The position numbers and the translations under genes are program-made. A stretch of 35,331 nucleotides of DNA from Planctomycetota bacterium (GTDB lineage: Bacteria; Planctomycetota; Planctomycetia; Pirellulales; Pirellulaceae), in the NCBI GenBank assembly GCA_003695565.1, contig RFIQ01000326.1, positions 1-35,331 of the forward strand. The letters are read 5' to 3'. The number at the start of each line of letters is the position of its first letter. Positions within the stretch are counted from its first letter, which is position 1. This document shows, in pieces, positions 23,386 through 32,095 of the stretch. Under the pieces are notes generated by a model. That model had not been told where the DNA came from, searched no databases, and worked only from the letters and a program-made list of their open reading frames with translations.

Positions 23386-24798
23386 ATGGCAGCGACCCAG
23401 CGGATGACCGGTCCCAGCATCGTCTTCTCTGAAGGGACGCTGGTGTTGACGGAAGTGCCGGAGGGTTGGGTGCGCCAGCACTTTCCTGAAGGACCCTGGG
23501 TCTGGGATGCCCGGGCGGGGGTCTGGCGGACCGATGCACTGCATTACGCCCAAGTGCGGCGTGTCTGCCGTGGGGGGGACGTTCCTGTGGAAGATGAAGT
23601 TCCGGCGTGGAGCCCGGTTGCCTGGCCGACCGTTCGATTGCATCCCTTGCGAGAGGAGCAGGAGGCGGCCGTCGAGGCCTGGCGGCAGTCCGGGCGCGGG
23701 GTGGTGGTCATGCCGACCGGGACCGGCAAGACCGAAGTGGCGTTGCACATCATGGCCAAGGCGGCCCGCAGCACACTGGTGGTCGCACCGGTGCGCGATC
23801 TGATGTACCAGTGGCACCGCCGCATCCAGGCCGGATTGGGGTATGATGCAGGTATCATCGGCGACAGCATCTACCGCCTGAATCCGGTATCGGTGACCAC
23901 TTACGACAGCGCGTGCATCCACATGCATCGCTTGGGAAATCGATTCGAATTGATCGTGTTCGACGAATGCCACCATCTGCCCGGTCCGCTGCGCCGCGAG
24001 GCCGCGCTGATGTCGGCGGCCAGGTTTCGGCTGGGTTTGACCGCGACTCTCGAGCGGTCCGATGGCCGGCACGTTGATCTGCAGACGCTGATCGGGCCGA
24101 CTTGCTACGAGTTGAAGCTGTCCGCGGTACGCGGTCGAACGGTTGCGGATTACGAAGTCATCCGCATCGTGGTGCATTTGTCGGAGCCGGAAAGGAGGCG
24201 TTACCGTGAGTTGGCCGATCAGGTTCGCAATTACATGCAAGCGCGGCGTGAGGAACAGCCGGATTTCTCTTGGGAAGATTTGTGCAAAGATGTGGGACGC
24301 AACGCGGAAGCACGCGCGGCGCTGCGTGCCTATCGAGCCAAGATGGCGATCGAGGAGCGGGCAGAGGAGAAGCTGCGAGTCCTGGAAGATCTGTTTCGTT
24401 TGCATGCAGGTGCGCCGGCGTTGGTATTCGTGGGATCCAACGCCATGGCACGCGATATCTCGCGTCGGTTCCTGATTCCTTGTCTGCTCAGCCACTGTGG
24501 AAAGAAAGAGCGATTGGATGCATTGGAGGGGCTGGCCGATGGTACCTACCCGGCCGTGGTCGCCAATCGAGTGCTGGATGAGGGGGTGGATTTACCAGCG
24601 GTCAACGTGGCGATCGTCATCGGCGGCGGTGCTTCGGCCCGGCAAGCGGTGCAACGCCTGGGACGCGTGTTGCGCCGCAGCGGCAACGCCAAAGCGGTGC
24701 TGTACGAAATCGTTACCGATGACACCAACGAAGTAAAGCGATCGAGGAGTCGCCGGGCTGCGGATGCTTACACGGGAACACGCCATCGCCGAGCTTGA
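23386..24798 (+). CDS. XPB-like superfamily 2 DNA helicase
   Basis: A 470-residue ATP-dependent helicase. An N-terminal DNA-damage-recognition-like region comes first (about 1-85). Motif I follows as PTGTGKTEVAL at 110-120, motif II as FDECHH at 192-197, motif III as GLTATLERSDGRH at 217-229 (the site of the XPB RED motif), and motif VI as QRLGRVLRRSG near 420. The length and the linker with a charged thumb-like insert fit archaeal and bacterial XPB. The gene overlaps the next one, encoding Bax1, by 35 bases, matching the known archaeal pairing of XPB with the Bax1 nuclease. The pair is thought to open and cut DNA near lesions. Confidence 0.88.
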   Translation: MAATQRMTGPSIVFSEGTLVLTEVPEGWVRQHFPEGPWVWDARAGVWRTDALHYAQVRRVCRGGDVPVEDEVPAWSPVAWPTVRLHPLREEQEAAVEAWRQSGRGVVVMPTGTGKTEVALHIMAKAARSTLVVAPVRDLMYQWHRRIQAGLGYDAGIIGDSIYRLNPVSVTTYDSACIHMHRLGNRFELIVFDECHHLPGPLRREAALMSAARFRLGLTATLERSDGRHVDLQTLIGPTCYELKLSAVRGRTVADYEVIRIVVHLSEPERRRYRELADQVRNYMQARREEQPDFSWEDLCKDVGRNAEARAALRAYRAKMAIEERAEEKLRVLEDLFRLHAGAPALVFVGSNAMARDISRRFLIPCLLSHCGKKERLDALEGLADGTYPAVVANRVLDEGVDLPAVNVAIVIGGGASARQAVQRLGRVLRRSGNAKAVLYEIVTDDTNEVKRSRSRRAADAYTGTRHRRA

Positions 24799-25981
24799 TT
24801 TTCGCCAGGGGACAATCCGGCCAGACCGCCTGGTCCGCGGTTCGCACCGGCGGTATCTGAGGTATGCCGAGGGGATGTTGCGCGTGTATGCGGAGGGGAT
24901 CGGGGCCACACGCAGGGCGCTGCATCGGGCCGTGCATGAACTGTTTGCCCGCGAGCCCGATTGCCCCATCACGCGGATCGATGCGTTTTGCAAATTGCTG
25001 GACGACGTTAGCACTTTTCGCACCGATCGCCATGGTGCCGCGGCGAAGTTGCGAAAGGAAGTGTTCCGCTTGGGTGCCCAGTTCCATCCGCTGGTGGAGC
25101 AGGCCGACCGGTTCTTCGAGCACGATCACCGGGAGGTCAAACGGCAGATCGCCCAGCGCCTGGGGCGTAGTTGGGAGGAGATCGATGCGGCCTTGTTCGC
25201 CGACATCCCCGAGTTTCATCGCTTGGAGGCGTTTCAGGGGTATGCCAGCCCCGCCGCACTGCTGGCCCGTTACAACGTTGCGCAGGTGCAGGTCGCCTTG
25301 TACTCGGCGACCCAGATGATCATCTGGGCCAGCGATGATTTCAAAACCATCTTGCGGTACGCCAAACTGGCTCGTTTGATGCACACCATTGAGCGCGTGG
25401 CGGATGGCGGCTACAAGATCATCCTGGACGGACCGGCTTCGCAACTACGTCAGACCCGCAAGTACGGCGTCAACCTGGCTCGGTTCCTTCCCGCCCTGAT
25501 CGCGTGCCAGAACTGGAAGATGAAGGCAGAGTTGAACGTTGGCCGGCGGGGCTGGCCGGTACGGCTGGAATTGTCCAGCCGCGATGGATTGTCCAGTCAT
25601 CTGCCCTCGCCCGACATGTTCGACTCGGAGGTGGAACGGAAGTTTGCCGAGAAGTGGGGAGACCAGCCGCGCGACGGTTGGGAGTTGGTGCGGGAGGGGC
25701 AGATCTTGCACGACAAGCAGAAGGTCTTCCTGCCCGATTTTACCTTTCGGCATGCGTCGGGAGCGGAGGTGGCCTGCGAGATCGTGGGGTTCTGGACCCC
25801 CGAATATCTGGCCGCCAAAGCAGAGACGCTGGCCCGCTTTGGCCAGCACCCGATTTTGCTGATCGTCAGCCAGGTCGCCCAGGGGCGGATGCCCGTCATG
25901 GACCTCCCGACGGTGACATACAAGACTTCGATCAAGATTGCCCCAGTGCTGGAACAACTGGCGCGGTTCGTCGAGCGGTGA
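24764..25981 (+). CDS. Bax1-type nuclease (DUF790), XPB partner
   Basis: A 405-residue protein with the DUF790 plan. It opens with MLTREHAIAEL and a segment ending RYLRYAEGMLRVY. A long helical middle follows, and a C-terminal nuclease core has FDSEVERKFAEKW, then VFLPDFTFRHASG and VACEIVGFWTPEYLAAKAETL. The Asp, Glu and Lys of the last blocks resemble a PD-(D/E)xK-like centre. Archaeal Bax1 is an endonuclease that binds XPB and cuts the 3' side of a DNA bubble. The start at ATG 24764, inside the helicase gene, gives the conserved MLT beginning and implies coupled translation. A role in excision repair here is inferred. Confidence 0.9.
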   Translation: MLTREHAIAELDFRQGTIRPDRLVRGSHRRYLRYAEGMLRVYAEGIGATRRALHRAVHELFAREPDCPITRIDAFCKLLDDVSTFRTDRHGAAAKLRKEVFRLGAQFHPLVEQADRFFEHDHREVKRQIAQRLGRSWEEIDAALFADIPEFHRLEAFQGYASPAALLARYNVAQVQVALYSATQMIIWASDDFKTILRYAKLARLMHTIERVADGGYKIILDGPASQLRQTRKYGVNLARFLPALIACQNWKMKAELNVGRRGWPVRLELSSRDGLSSHLPSPDMFDSEVERKFAEKWGDQPRDGWELVREGQILHDKQKVFLPDFTFRHASGAEVACEIVGFWTPEYLAAKAETLARFGQHPILLIVSQVAQGRMPVMDLPTVTYKTSIKIAPVLEQLARFVER

Positions 25982-26102
25982 ATCCAAGGGTGGTGGATGC
26001 GCGCCGGGGTGCATCGACGGGCGGAGGGACAATTGGCTTTGGGTGAATCGCACCTCCACTGCGCATGCCGATCAAGCGCCGCCCGGCGAGGCGGGCAATG
26101 GA

Positions 26103-27041
26103 TCAGTCGTTCGTCTGGTCATCGGTCTCGAACGGCAGGGTTGGCTGTGGTTTGGGACGCCGGAATCTTCGCTTCGACGGGGCGCGCTCGGTGGCCGGGG
26201 CGCTGACTTTCGGTTCGGGGGCGCCCAGTAGTGGTTCTCCCACTTCGGTCTGCTGCAACCGCTCCATACCTTTGGCCGTGTACTGGGGTGATAATTCGAA
26301 ACCGATCGGACGCCGCCCGAGTTTCTTGGCCACGACCAGAGTGCTGGCGCTGCCGGCGAAGGGATCGAGCACAATCTCGCCCTCCCGGGAACAGGCTCGA
26401 ATGATACGGCCCAGCAGTTGTTCGGGCATCTGGCATCCATGGAATCCTGCGCGTTCTTTAAACGTGCCCGCGACACGTGGGAAATACCATGTGTCTTCCT
26501 CCGGTTGGAAGCCGTCACAATCTTGGGGCCGCAGAATCCAGGTATCGTCCGGTGTCCGCCCTTTGGAATTGGCGCGACGGTCGTTGTATACGAGTTGCCT
26601 GGCGGAAGGGACGGCGATCTCTTCGAAATTGAATGTGAATTCCTGCGGGTTCTTGACGAAGTAGAACAGATGCGCGTGCGAACGAGTGAACTTCAGTTTG
26701 CAATGCACGCCGAACGTGTAGTACCAGATCACCCAATTGCGAGTGTGAAACCCGGCCTGCTTGGCGACGATCTTCAGTTCGGCTGCGTATTCGTCGCCGA
26801 TGGCCAACCAGAACGCACCGTCCGGTTTGACCACGCGGTGGACCTGGGTGATCCATTGCTGGCACCAATCCAGGTACTCCTGCTCGGCCCGCGCATCCTC
26901 GTACGAATCGTATTCGTAGCCGATATTGAACGGCGGATCGGCGAATACCAAATCGATGCAGCCGTCGGGCAATTGTTTCAGTTGCTCGATGCAATCGCCT
27001 TGGTGGATCTGGTCGACGAGATGCTGCAGTTTCTGAGCCAT
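26103..27041 (-). CDS. Orphan beta-class DNA methyltransferase (DPPF)
   Basis: A 312-residue SAM-dependent DNA methyltransferase with motif [10 protein letters not shown] at 35-42 and motif [11 protein letters not shown] in the C-terminal third; the order is that of beta enzymes such as CcrM. DPPF is usual for N6-adenine methylation. The normal Gly of FxGxGT is replaced in FAGSAST, which some orphan enzymes share. A basic tail ([11 protein letters not shown]) ends the protein and may aid DNA binding. No endonuclease is adjacent, so it is probably a housekeeping or regulatory methyltransferase. It is convergent with the Bax1 gene (121-base gap) and lies upstream-free of aroF by 221 bases. Confidence 0.87.
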   Translation of the reverse strand: MAQKLQHLVDQIHQGDCIEQLKQLPDGCIDLVFADPPFNIGYEYDSYEDARAEQEYLDWCQQWITQVHRVVKPDGAFWLAIGDEYAAELKIVAKQAGFHTRNWVIWYYTFGVHCKLKFTRSHAHLFYFVKNPQEFTFNFEEIAVPSARQLVYNDRRANSKGRTPDDTWILRPQDCDGFQPEEDTWYFPRVAGTFKERAGFHGCQMPEQLLGRIIRACSREGEIVLDPFAGSASTLVVAKKLGRRPIGFELSPQYTAKGMERLQQTEVGEPLLGAPEPKVSAPATERAPSKRRFRRPKPQPTLPFETDDQTND

Positions 27042-27262
27042 GGCTTCCGTGTCTCGGTTGGGGACAGGCGACGTACGAAATGGCGGCGGCCCACGATCGA
27101 GCTCGGGGCCCGCCGACCGGCGCGATCCATCCAGACTACGGTGCAGGGCAGTGGATGCCTAGCCCCCGCCGGGCGGGCCGGAAGGGCCAGTATGAACCGA
27201 GCCGAACCGCGGGCGCAAACGGCCTGGGAAACCAGTTCGAGCCACGGGCCTCGGCCCATCCC

Positions 27263-28303
27263 CTACGCGGGCGCACACGCATCCATGGCGCAGATGCGGC
27301 GGTCAACCGCCTCGGCGACCCGTCGGCAGCGCTGCATGGTGGCAGCGAATTGTTCGAAGTTCAAGGACTGGTAACCGTCGGAAGCAGCCGTTTCGGGATC
27401 GGGATGGACTTCGATGATCAGCCCGTCAGCCCCAGCGGCGACAGCGGCCACCGCCATGTCCGGAACCATGTAGGCATGCCCAGTCCCGTGGCTGGGGTCG
27501 ATGATGACCGGCAAGTGCGTCTTCTTGTGCAAATAGGTGACGGTCGCCAGGGGGAGGGTAAATCGGGTGTGGTTTTCGAACGTGCGAATCCCCCGTTCGC
27601 ACAACATCACGTTGGGGTTGCCTTCGTTCAGAATGTATTCGGCTGCCAGCAAGAATTCATCCACCGTGGCCGAGGGTCCACGTTTCAGCAGCACGGCGCG
27701 ATGGCACTTGCCGACCGCTTCCAGCAGCCGATAATTCTGCATGTTGCGTGCACCGATTTGCAACACGTCCGCGTAGCGTGCGACGAGGTCGACCTCTTCG
27801 CTGCTCATAACCTCGGTGACGACCGCCAGGCCGGTGGCCTCGCGGGCTTGGGCCAGCAGTTTAAGACCGTCTTCCTTCATTCCTTGAAAGCTGTAGGGGC
27901 TGGTGCGAGGCTTGAAGGCTCCGCCGCGCAGGGCCGTTGCCCCGGCGCGTTTGACTGCCTCGGCCGAGGCCATGATCTGTTCCTCGCTTTCCACCGAGCA
28001 GGGGCCGGCAATCACGCCCACTACGCCGGCTCCGGCAGCGAAACCTCCCACTTGGACCTGGGTCGGTTCCGGTTTCAACTCCCGGCTGGCCACCTTGTAG
28101 GGAGCCAGAATCGGTAAGACCTTGGAGACTCCCGGGCCGCTCTCCAAGGCTTCCGCTTTGGTCGCTCGTTCGTCTCCGACGGCAGCGATCACCGTTCGCT
28201 CGGTTCCCTGAATCACATGGGCCTTCAAACCCATTTCCTGGACGCGCTCGACCATATGCTGGATCTGTTCGTCGGTTGCGTCTTTTTCCATTACGACAAT
28301 CAT
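27263..28303 (-). CDS. aroF: DAHP synthase (3-deoxy-7-phosphoheptulonate synthase), type I beta
   Basis: The enzyme joins phosphoenolpyruvate and erythrose 4-phosphate in the first step of aromatic amino-acid synthesis. The 346-residue protein starts with a ferredoxin-like domain ([15 protein letters not shown], about 1-70), the part that gives Tyr/Phe feedback inhibition in the Thermotoga type. The barrel follows: [42 protein letters not shown] and [11 protein letters not shown], including the metal ligands Cys, His and Glu. ATG 28303 has AGGATT upstream. The leader in front carries a Phe/Tyr attenuator (28377-28533), so the gene appears to be controlled both at enzyme and transcript level. 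The symbol follows common use for this type. Confidence 0.93.
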   Translation of the reverse strand: MIVVMEKDATDEQIQHMVERVQEMGLKAHVIQGTERTVIAAVGDERATKAEALESGPGVSKVLPILAPYKVASRELKPEPTQVQVGGFAAGAGVVGVIAGPCSVESEEQIMASAEAVKRAGATALRGGAFKPRTSPYSFQGMKEDGLKLLAQAREATGLAVVTEVMSSEEVDLVARYADVLQIGARNMQNYRLLEAVGKCHRAVLLKRGPSATVDEFLLAAEYILNEGNPNVMLCERGIRTFENHTRFTLPLATVTYLHKKTHLPVIIDPSHGTGHAYMVPDMAVAAVAAGADGLIIEVHPDPETAASDGYQSLNFEQFAATMQRCRRVAEAVDRRICAMDACAPA

Positions 28304-28376
28304 GAGTCGAAATCCTGAATGTTAGAAAGTGGATAGAGCTGGAGGGCAGGGGCCGTGTTGGCAGCCGCCCGCCAAC

Positions 28377-28408
28377 AAAAAACCCCGGCGATCTGTCGAT
28401 CGTCGGGG
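28377..28408 (-). terminator. Intrinsic terminator of the aroF leader
   Basis: On the minus strand CCCCGACGATC (28408-28398) and GATCGCCGGGG (28393-28383) form an 11-base-pair stem with one A-C mismatch and a GACA loop, followed by UUUUUU (28382-28377). It lies 33 bases after the leader-peptide stop and 74 bases before the aroF start. It also ends any transcript running on from the pseudopilin gene. Confidence 0.88.
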
Positions 28409-28440
28409 CTGCGATTGGTCCGATTCTTGAGCAAGGCGCG

Positions 28441-28533
28441 TCACAGACCGGTCCCAGCCCCGTACGTAAAGTACGGGCGGAAACCAAAAAAGTCTGCGAA
28501 GAATGCCAAGCCGTGCTGCTTCATACCTTCCAT
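28441..28533 (-). CDS. aroF leader peptide, Phe/Tyr-rich
   Basis: A 30-codon frame from ATG 28533 to TGA 28443-28441. Residues 10-24 read AFFADFFGFRPYFTY: six Phe and two Tyr in 15 residues. The Phe/Tyr codons lie over and just before segment 1 of the pause hairpin, as needed for stalling control. ATG 28533 has AGAAGA upstream; the in-frame ATG 28524 (codon 4) follows GGAAGG very closely. If the promoter candidate at 28532-28560 is used, only the second start would lie in the transcript, almost without a leader. Either start keeps the control codons. Confidence 0.78.
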   Translation of the reverse strand: MEGMKQHGLAFFADFFGFRPYFTYGAGTGL

Positions 28534-28560
28534 TATTCTTCTACCACCGAAGCATGGCAA
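28532..28560 (-). promoter_or_regulatory. Promoter candidate for the aroF leader
   Basis: On the minus strand TTGCCA (28560-28555) and AATAAT (28537-28532) are separated by exactly 17 bases; each differs from the sigma-70 consensus at one position. Transcription would begin near 28525, next to the second leader-peptide ATG (28524). This fits a short attenuated transcript but would make the leader peptide nearly leaderless. A promoter further upstream is also possible. Confidence 0.42.
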
Positions 28561-28603
28561 GCCGTCGCGTTGTTTTTTTCGTGGCGGTCGGTCGAAAGGG
28601 ATT

Positions 28604-28936
28604 TCAGTGATTGTGGCCGCGCACCAGGCCGGTCGAGGTATCGATCAGATACGGGCCGCCGTCGACCGGGCAGGTGGGCAAGCCCTCTGGGAAGTACTTG
28701 GGGTCGCGGCCGATATCGCTCAGGTCGCGCGCCGGGAAGCGACCTTTTTCCCGTCGAAAGAGGGCGGTTTGGATCTGGATGATTTCCCGTTGAACGTGGC
28801 AAGCTTCGCTCTTGGCGATCGATCCGCCGGTACCCAGCCGCGGCACAACGACCGCGGCCAGGATCCCCATGATCGTGACGACGGCCAGCAGCTCGAGCAG
28901 GGACAGTCCCCGGCGGCGAACACCGATAGAACGCAT
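28604..28936 (-). CDS. Type II secretion pseudopilin, GspG-like
   Basis: A 110-residue prepilin. MRSIGVRRRG is the basic leader, cut after Gly10 by prepilin peptidase; the mature end LSLLELLAVVTIMGILAAVVVPRL has Glu at position 5, needed for subunit packing. The rest is a short globular domain with two Cys (ACHVQREI and LPTCPVDGGPY), the CPxDGxPY motif and an unusual His-rich end, RGHNH. These features suggest a GspG-type minor or major pseudopilin shortened after the helix. It is the last gene of the secretion operon, 66 bases from GspF. A terminator in the aroF leader follows. ATG 28936 has AGGAGA upstream. Confidence 0.83.
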   Translation of the reverse strand: MRSIGVRRRGLSLLELLAVVTIMGILAAVVVPRLGTGGSIAKSEACHVQREIIQIQTALFRREKGRFPARDLSDIGRDPKYFPEGLPTCPVDGGPYLIDTSTGLVRGHNH

Positions 28937-29002
28937 GGCGGTATCTCCTAAGTTGTCTCGGCAACAGGGTCTTCAAACGCACCCGACCGGCGGCAGGGCT
29001 GA

Positions 29003-30136
29003 TCAATGCGCCTGGCTGACGTTGCCGATCATATCGAACATCGGCAGGTAGACGGCCAACAGAATGCCGCCGATGGCGAATGCCAGTCCGGCGGTCAAAA
29101 CCGGCTCGATCGAGCCCAGCATGGCCGACGTGGTCTTCTCGATATCGTCTCGCAAATGGGCGCGAATCTCCTTGGTCACTTCCGGTAGCTGGCCGGTCCG
29201 TTCACCCACCAGCACCAATTGTTTGACGATGGGGGGAAACAAGTCCTTCTGGCGTTCCATGGCCACACTGAACTTTTCGCCTCGACGGATGGAGGAGTTG
29301 ATACTGGTGAGCTGCGACCGGATATAGGTGTTGTGCACAGCTCGGGAGGCTGGCGGCAGCGCATCGACCAGGTTGAATCCGGATTGCAACAAGTTGGTTA
29401 ACGTTTCGGTGAACTGCAGGATAGCCATGTTCCGCAGCCATTTTCCCAGCAGTGGAATCCGCAGCATATATTTGTCCAGCAGATAGCGGCTCCGCGGTGT
29501 CTTGAATGCGACCACCAGTCCCACGACGGCAGACATCAATATGGCACCCAGGATGATACCGTTGTCGCGCATGAATTGGGACAGGTCGATCAGGAACTGG
29601 GTGATGCCCGGCAGGACTGCCCCATTCTCCTCGTACATCTTCTGAAAAGTGGGGATCACGCAAGTGAGCATGAACGTCACCGATCCGGCGCCGGCCACGA
29701 CCAGCAGCATGGGATAGGTCATTTTCTTGATGATAAACGACTTCATCTTGGAGCCGTGTTCCAGTTGTTCGGAGATTCGTTGAAGCGTCAACTGGATGGT
29801 ACCGGCCCGCTCGCCGACTTGCACCTGATGAACCATCAACTCCGGAAAGGTGGCTGGGAATTTCTTCATGCCGATGGACAGCGATCCTCCCCCTTTGATC
29901 GTCTCAGAGAGAGAACGCAGGATCGGGCGATACTTTTTGTAAGTCGCATCGGCCAAGATGGTATCCAGGGCCTGTGGGATCGAAACGCCGTTGACCACCA
30001 GCGTCGTCAGGTTTTGCAGGATGCGCACCAGGTCCTTCTTCTTGATCTTCTTTCCCGGGTCGCTGCCGATCTGGATGTTCTGGAGTTTGGTCAGCCAGTT
30101 TTGGGCCGAACGGTTCTGGGCGGTTGCGGTGCTCAT
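29003..30136 (-). CDS. Type II secretion/type IV pilus inner-membrane platform protein, GspF/PilC
   Basis: A 377-residue inner-membrane protein with two T2SSF repeats. Repeat one has LTTLVVNGVSIPQALDTI, VQVGERAGTIQLTLQRIS and KKMTYPMLLVVAG. Repeat two has FTETLTNLLQSGFNLVDAL, LVLVGERTGQLPEVTKEI and MLGSIEPVLTAGLAFAIGGILLAVYLPMFDMI. Three or four transmembrane helices are visible. It anchors the assembly ATPase (GspE, next gene upstream) and moves pseudopilins into the growing filament. ATG 30136 starts the frame; its leader includes a Lys-rich cytoplasmic part (GKKIKKKDLVRIL). The 118-base gap to gspE holds no clear gene. Confidence 0.92.
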   Translation of the reverse strand: MSTATAQNRSAQNWLTKLQNIQIGSDPGKKIKKKDLVRILQNLTTLVVNGVSIPQALDTILADATYKKYRPILRSLSETIKGGGSLSIGMKKFPATFPELMVHQVQVGERAGTIQLTLQRISEQLEHGSKMKSFIIKKMTYPMLLVVAGAGSVTFMLTCVIPTFQKMYEENGAVLPGITQFLIDLSQFMRDNGIILGAILMSAVVGLVVAFKTPRSRYLLDKYMLRIPLLGKWLRNMAILQFTETLTNLLQSGFNLVDALPPASRAVHNTYIRSQLTSINSSIRRGEKFSVAMERQKDLFPPIVKQLVLVGERTGQLPEVTKEIRAHLRDDIEKTTSAMLGSIEPVLTAGLAFAIGGILLAVYLPMFDMIGNVSQAH

Positions 30137-30254
30137 GGTCGTCTCTGGTAATGGGCTCTGGTTATATTGCTAGTAATGAAAGCAGGAGCCGGAGTTGGGT
30201 GCGGTCAATTCTGATCGTCGACCGGTGGTTCCGGCGGTTCGGGGTGGCTTGGGA

Positions 30255-31952
30255 TCATCCGGTCAGTTTGAAGTAGACTTCTTCCACGGTGGTCAATCCC
30301 TGGCGAGCCTGGTTCAATCCGCCGATGGCCAATTCCACCATGCCTTCGGAAGTGGCGATTTCTCGCAGCTTGCTGGCGGGCAAGCCGGCTTCGATGGCCT
30401 TTTCCAGTGCGGGCGTGACCACCATGATCTCGTAGATCGGGATCCGACCGGAGTAACCGGTTCCACCGCAATGGTCGCAGCCGGCACCGGTGTAATAGGT
30501 TGCGTTCAAATCGACTTCGGGCGGGATCTCGCGTCCCTCGAACATCAGTTCGATCAGTTTCCTATTCAGTGGCGTTTCGCGGCGGCAGTGGGGGCACAGT
30601 TTGCGGAGCAATCGCTGGGCCACAGCCGCCACCAGCGCCCCGGCGATCTTGAAGTTGTCCAATCCCAGGTCGTTCAGACGGGCGACTGTTCCCACGGCAT
30701 CGTTGGTGTGCAAGGTGCTGATCAGCAAGTGACCGGTCAACGCCGCCTGGACGCTGGTGGTGGCCGTCTCGTGATCGCGGATTTCGCCCACCAGGATCAC
30801 ATCCGGGTCCTGCCGCATGAGGTATTTCAATCCATTGGCAAACCCCATTCCGAATTCGTTGTTGGCCTGAACCTGGTTGATGCCCGGCAAGCGGAATTCG
30901 ACTGGATCTTCGATGGTCGAGACGTTGCGGGTGGTCGAGTCGATCGAACACAGCATGGAATACATGGTGGTCGTTTTTCCGGACCCGGTGGGGCCGGTCA
31001 TCACGATCATCCCGTGTGGCCGGTCGAGCAGGGCCCGCATCCGCGCTACTTGATCTTCCGGCATGCCCAATGCGTCGAAGCTGAAAGTCTTGCTGGATTC
31101 GTCCAGCACTCGCAGTACGATTTTTTCACCGCGTACACAGGGGATGATGCTGACGCGAAAGCTGGCTCGTTGGCCGTCTTTTTCCAGGGTGATGTTGCCG
31201 TCCTGGGGACGTCGGGTTTCCGCCGTGTCCAGATTGGCCAGCACTTTGATGCGGCCGACCAGCGGTTCTTCGGAGTCGCGCGGGACGCTCATCACTTGCT
31301 GCAACTGGCCATCGATACGGTAGCGGACGCGCATCTGAGGGTCATGGGGTTCCAGGTGGATATCGCTGGCGCCGGCGTGCACGGCTCCCATCAGAATCGA
31401 CTCGACCAATCGCACTACTGGTGCATCGGAGTCGGAATCATCCAGCTCTTCTTCCTCGTCGATCGCGGCGCCGCCCTTGGCCAACTCTTCGTAACGAATG
31501 TCGATGGCCGTCTGGCGAGCCGCGAATCGCTTGTCGAAGGACTCGTCGAGCAGACGGGTCAGTTCGTCGGCCAGGCAGATGGCGGCTTCGACCTCGTAAC
31601 CGGTCATCAGTTCGGTTTCACTGATGGCTTCCATATCGCCGGGCCACACCATCCCCAGCCGCATCTTGCCTCCCTCCACGGCGACCGGAGCGATGTTGCG
31701 GCTGCGGCAGAACGACTCGGGCATCAAGCGAGCCAGTTGCGGATGGACGCTTCCGCGTTCCAAACTCTGGAAGGGAGCTTCGTACTGCTCCGAGAGCGCT
31801 TCACCGAGCTGTTCGCGCGTTAGCAGACCGCGGTGAAGAAGAAAGCTGCCCATCTGCATGCCGACCGTCTTTTGCTCGGCAATCGCCTTTTCCAACTGTT
31901 CCTCTGTGATCCAGCCGCGTTCGACAACGATGTCGCCTAATCTCTTCGCCAT
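30255..31952 (-). CDS. Type II secretion/type IV pilus assembly ATPase, GspE/PilB
   Basis: A 565-residue cytoplasmic ATPase. It has an N-terminal MshEN-like domain (RLGDIVVERGWITEEQLEKA at 4-23), an acidic linker near 165-176 (DEEEELDDSDSD) and a core. The core has Walker A GPTGSGKTTT at 320-329, an Asp box with IEDPVEF, Walker B ILVGEIRDHET, and a zinc-binding four-cysteine loop (CPHC ... CDHC). It powers pseudopilus or pilus extension. ATG 31952 gives the family start MAKRLGDIV and has AGGTAGAG nearby; the frame reaches 31973. It precedes GspF in the operon. Confidence 0.93.
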   Translation of the reverse strand: MAKRLGDIVVERGWITEEQLEKAIAEQKTVGMQMGSFLLHRGLLTREQLGEALSEQYEAPFQSLERGSVHPQLARLMPESFCRSRNIAPVAVEGGKMRLGMVWPGDMEAISETELMTGYEVEAAICLADELTRLLDESFDKRFAARQTAIDIRYEELAKGGAAIDEEEELDDSDSDAPVVRLVESILMGAVHAGASDIHLEPHDPQMRVRYRIDGQLQQVMSVPRDSEEPLVGRIKVLANLDTAETRRPQDGNITLEKDGQRASFRVSIIPCVRGEKIVLRVLDESSKTFSFDALGMPEDQVARMRALLDRPHGMIVMTGPTGSGKTTTMYSMLCSIDSTTRNVSTIEDPVEFRLPGINQVQANNEFGMGFANGLKYLMRQDPDVILVGEIRDHETATTSVQAALTGHLLISTLHTNDAVGTVARLNDLGLDNFKIAGALVAAVAQRLLRKLCPHCRRETPLNRKLIELMFEGREIPPEVDLNATYYTGAGCDHCGGTGYSGRIPIYEIMVVTPALEKAIEAGLPASKLREIATSEGMVELAIGGLNQARQGLTTVEEVYFKLTG

Positions 31953-32095
31953 GTCTCTACCTGTTGGGGGCAAGCATTGGGGGATCGTTCATTGGGAATG
32001 GGTGGAGAATCTCGATCGGAGTCGGCCACGTTCTGTCCGCCCCTAGGCAACGCAGCCGAGGCGTACTTCCCGAGGGCCAGCGGCCGACTGCCGGG

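Larger units (their letters stand above)
28377..28533 (-). promoter_or_regulatory. Phe/Tyr transcription attenuator of aroF
   Basis: On the minus strand this leader holds all parts of a trp-style attenuator. A leader frame (28533-28441) is packed with Phe and Tyr codons. Segment 1 (28477-28471, CCCGTAC) pairs with segment 2 (28465-28459, GTACGGG) as a pause hairpin. Segment 2 extended (28462-28455, CGGGGCTG) pairs perfectly over eight bases with segment 3 (28411-28404, CAGCCCCG) as an antiterminator. Segment 3 also forms the left arm of the terminator with segment 4 (28393-28383). A ribosome stalled on the Phe/Tyr codons would cover segment 1 and free segment 2, so lack of Phe or Tyr should allow aroF transcription. 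Positions are read directly; regulation is inferred. Confidence 0.82.

Noticed and set aside
30195-31823. A 542-codon open frame on the plus strand.
   Set aside because: It is the antisense shadow of GspE, which has intact Walker and cysteine motifs.
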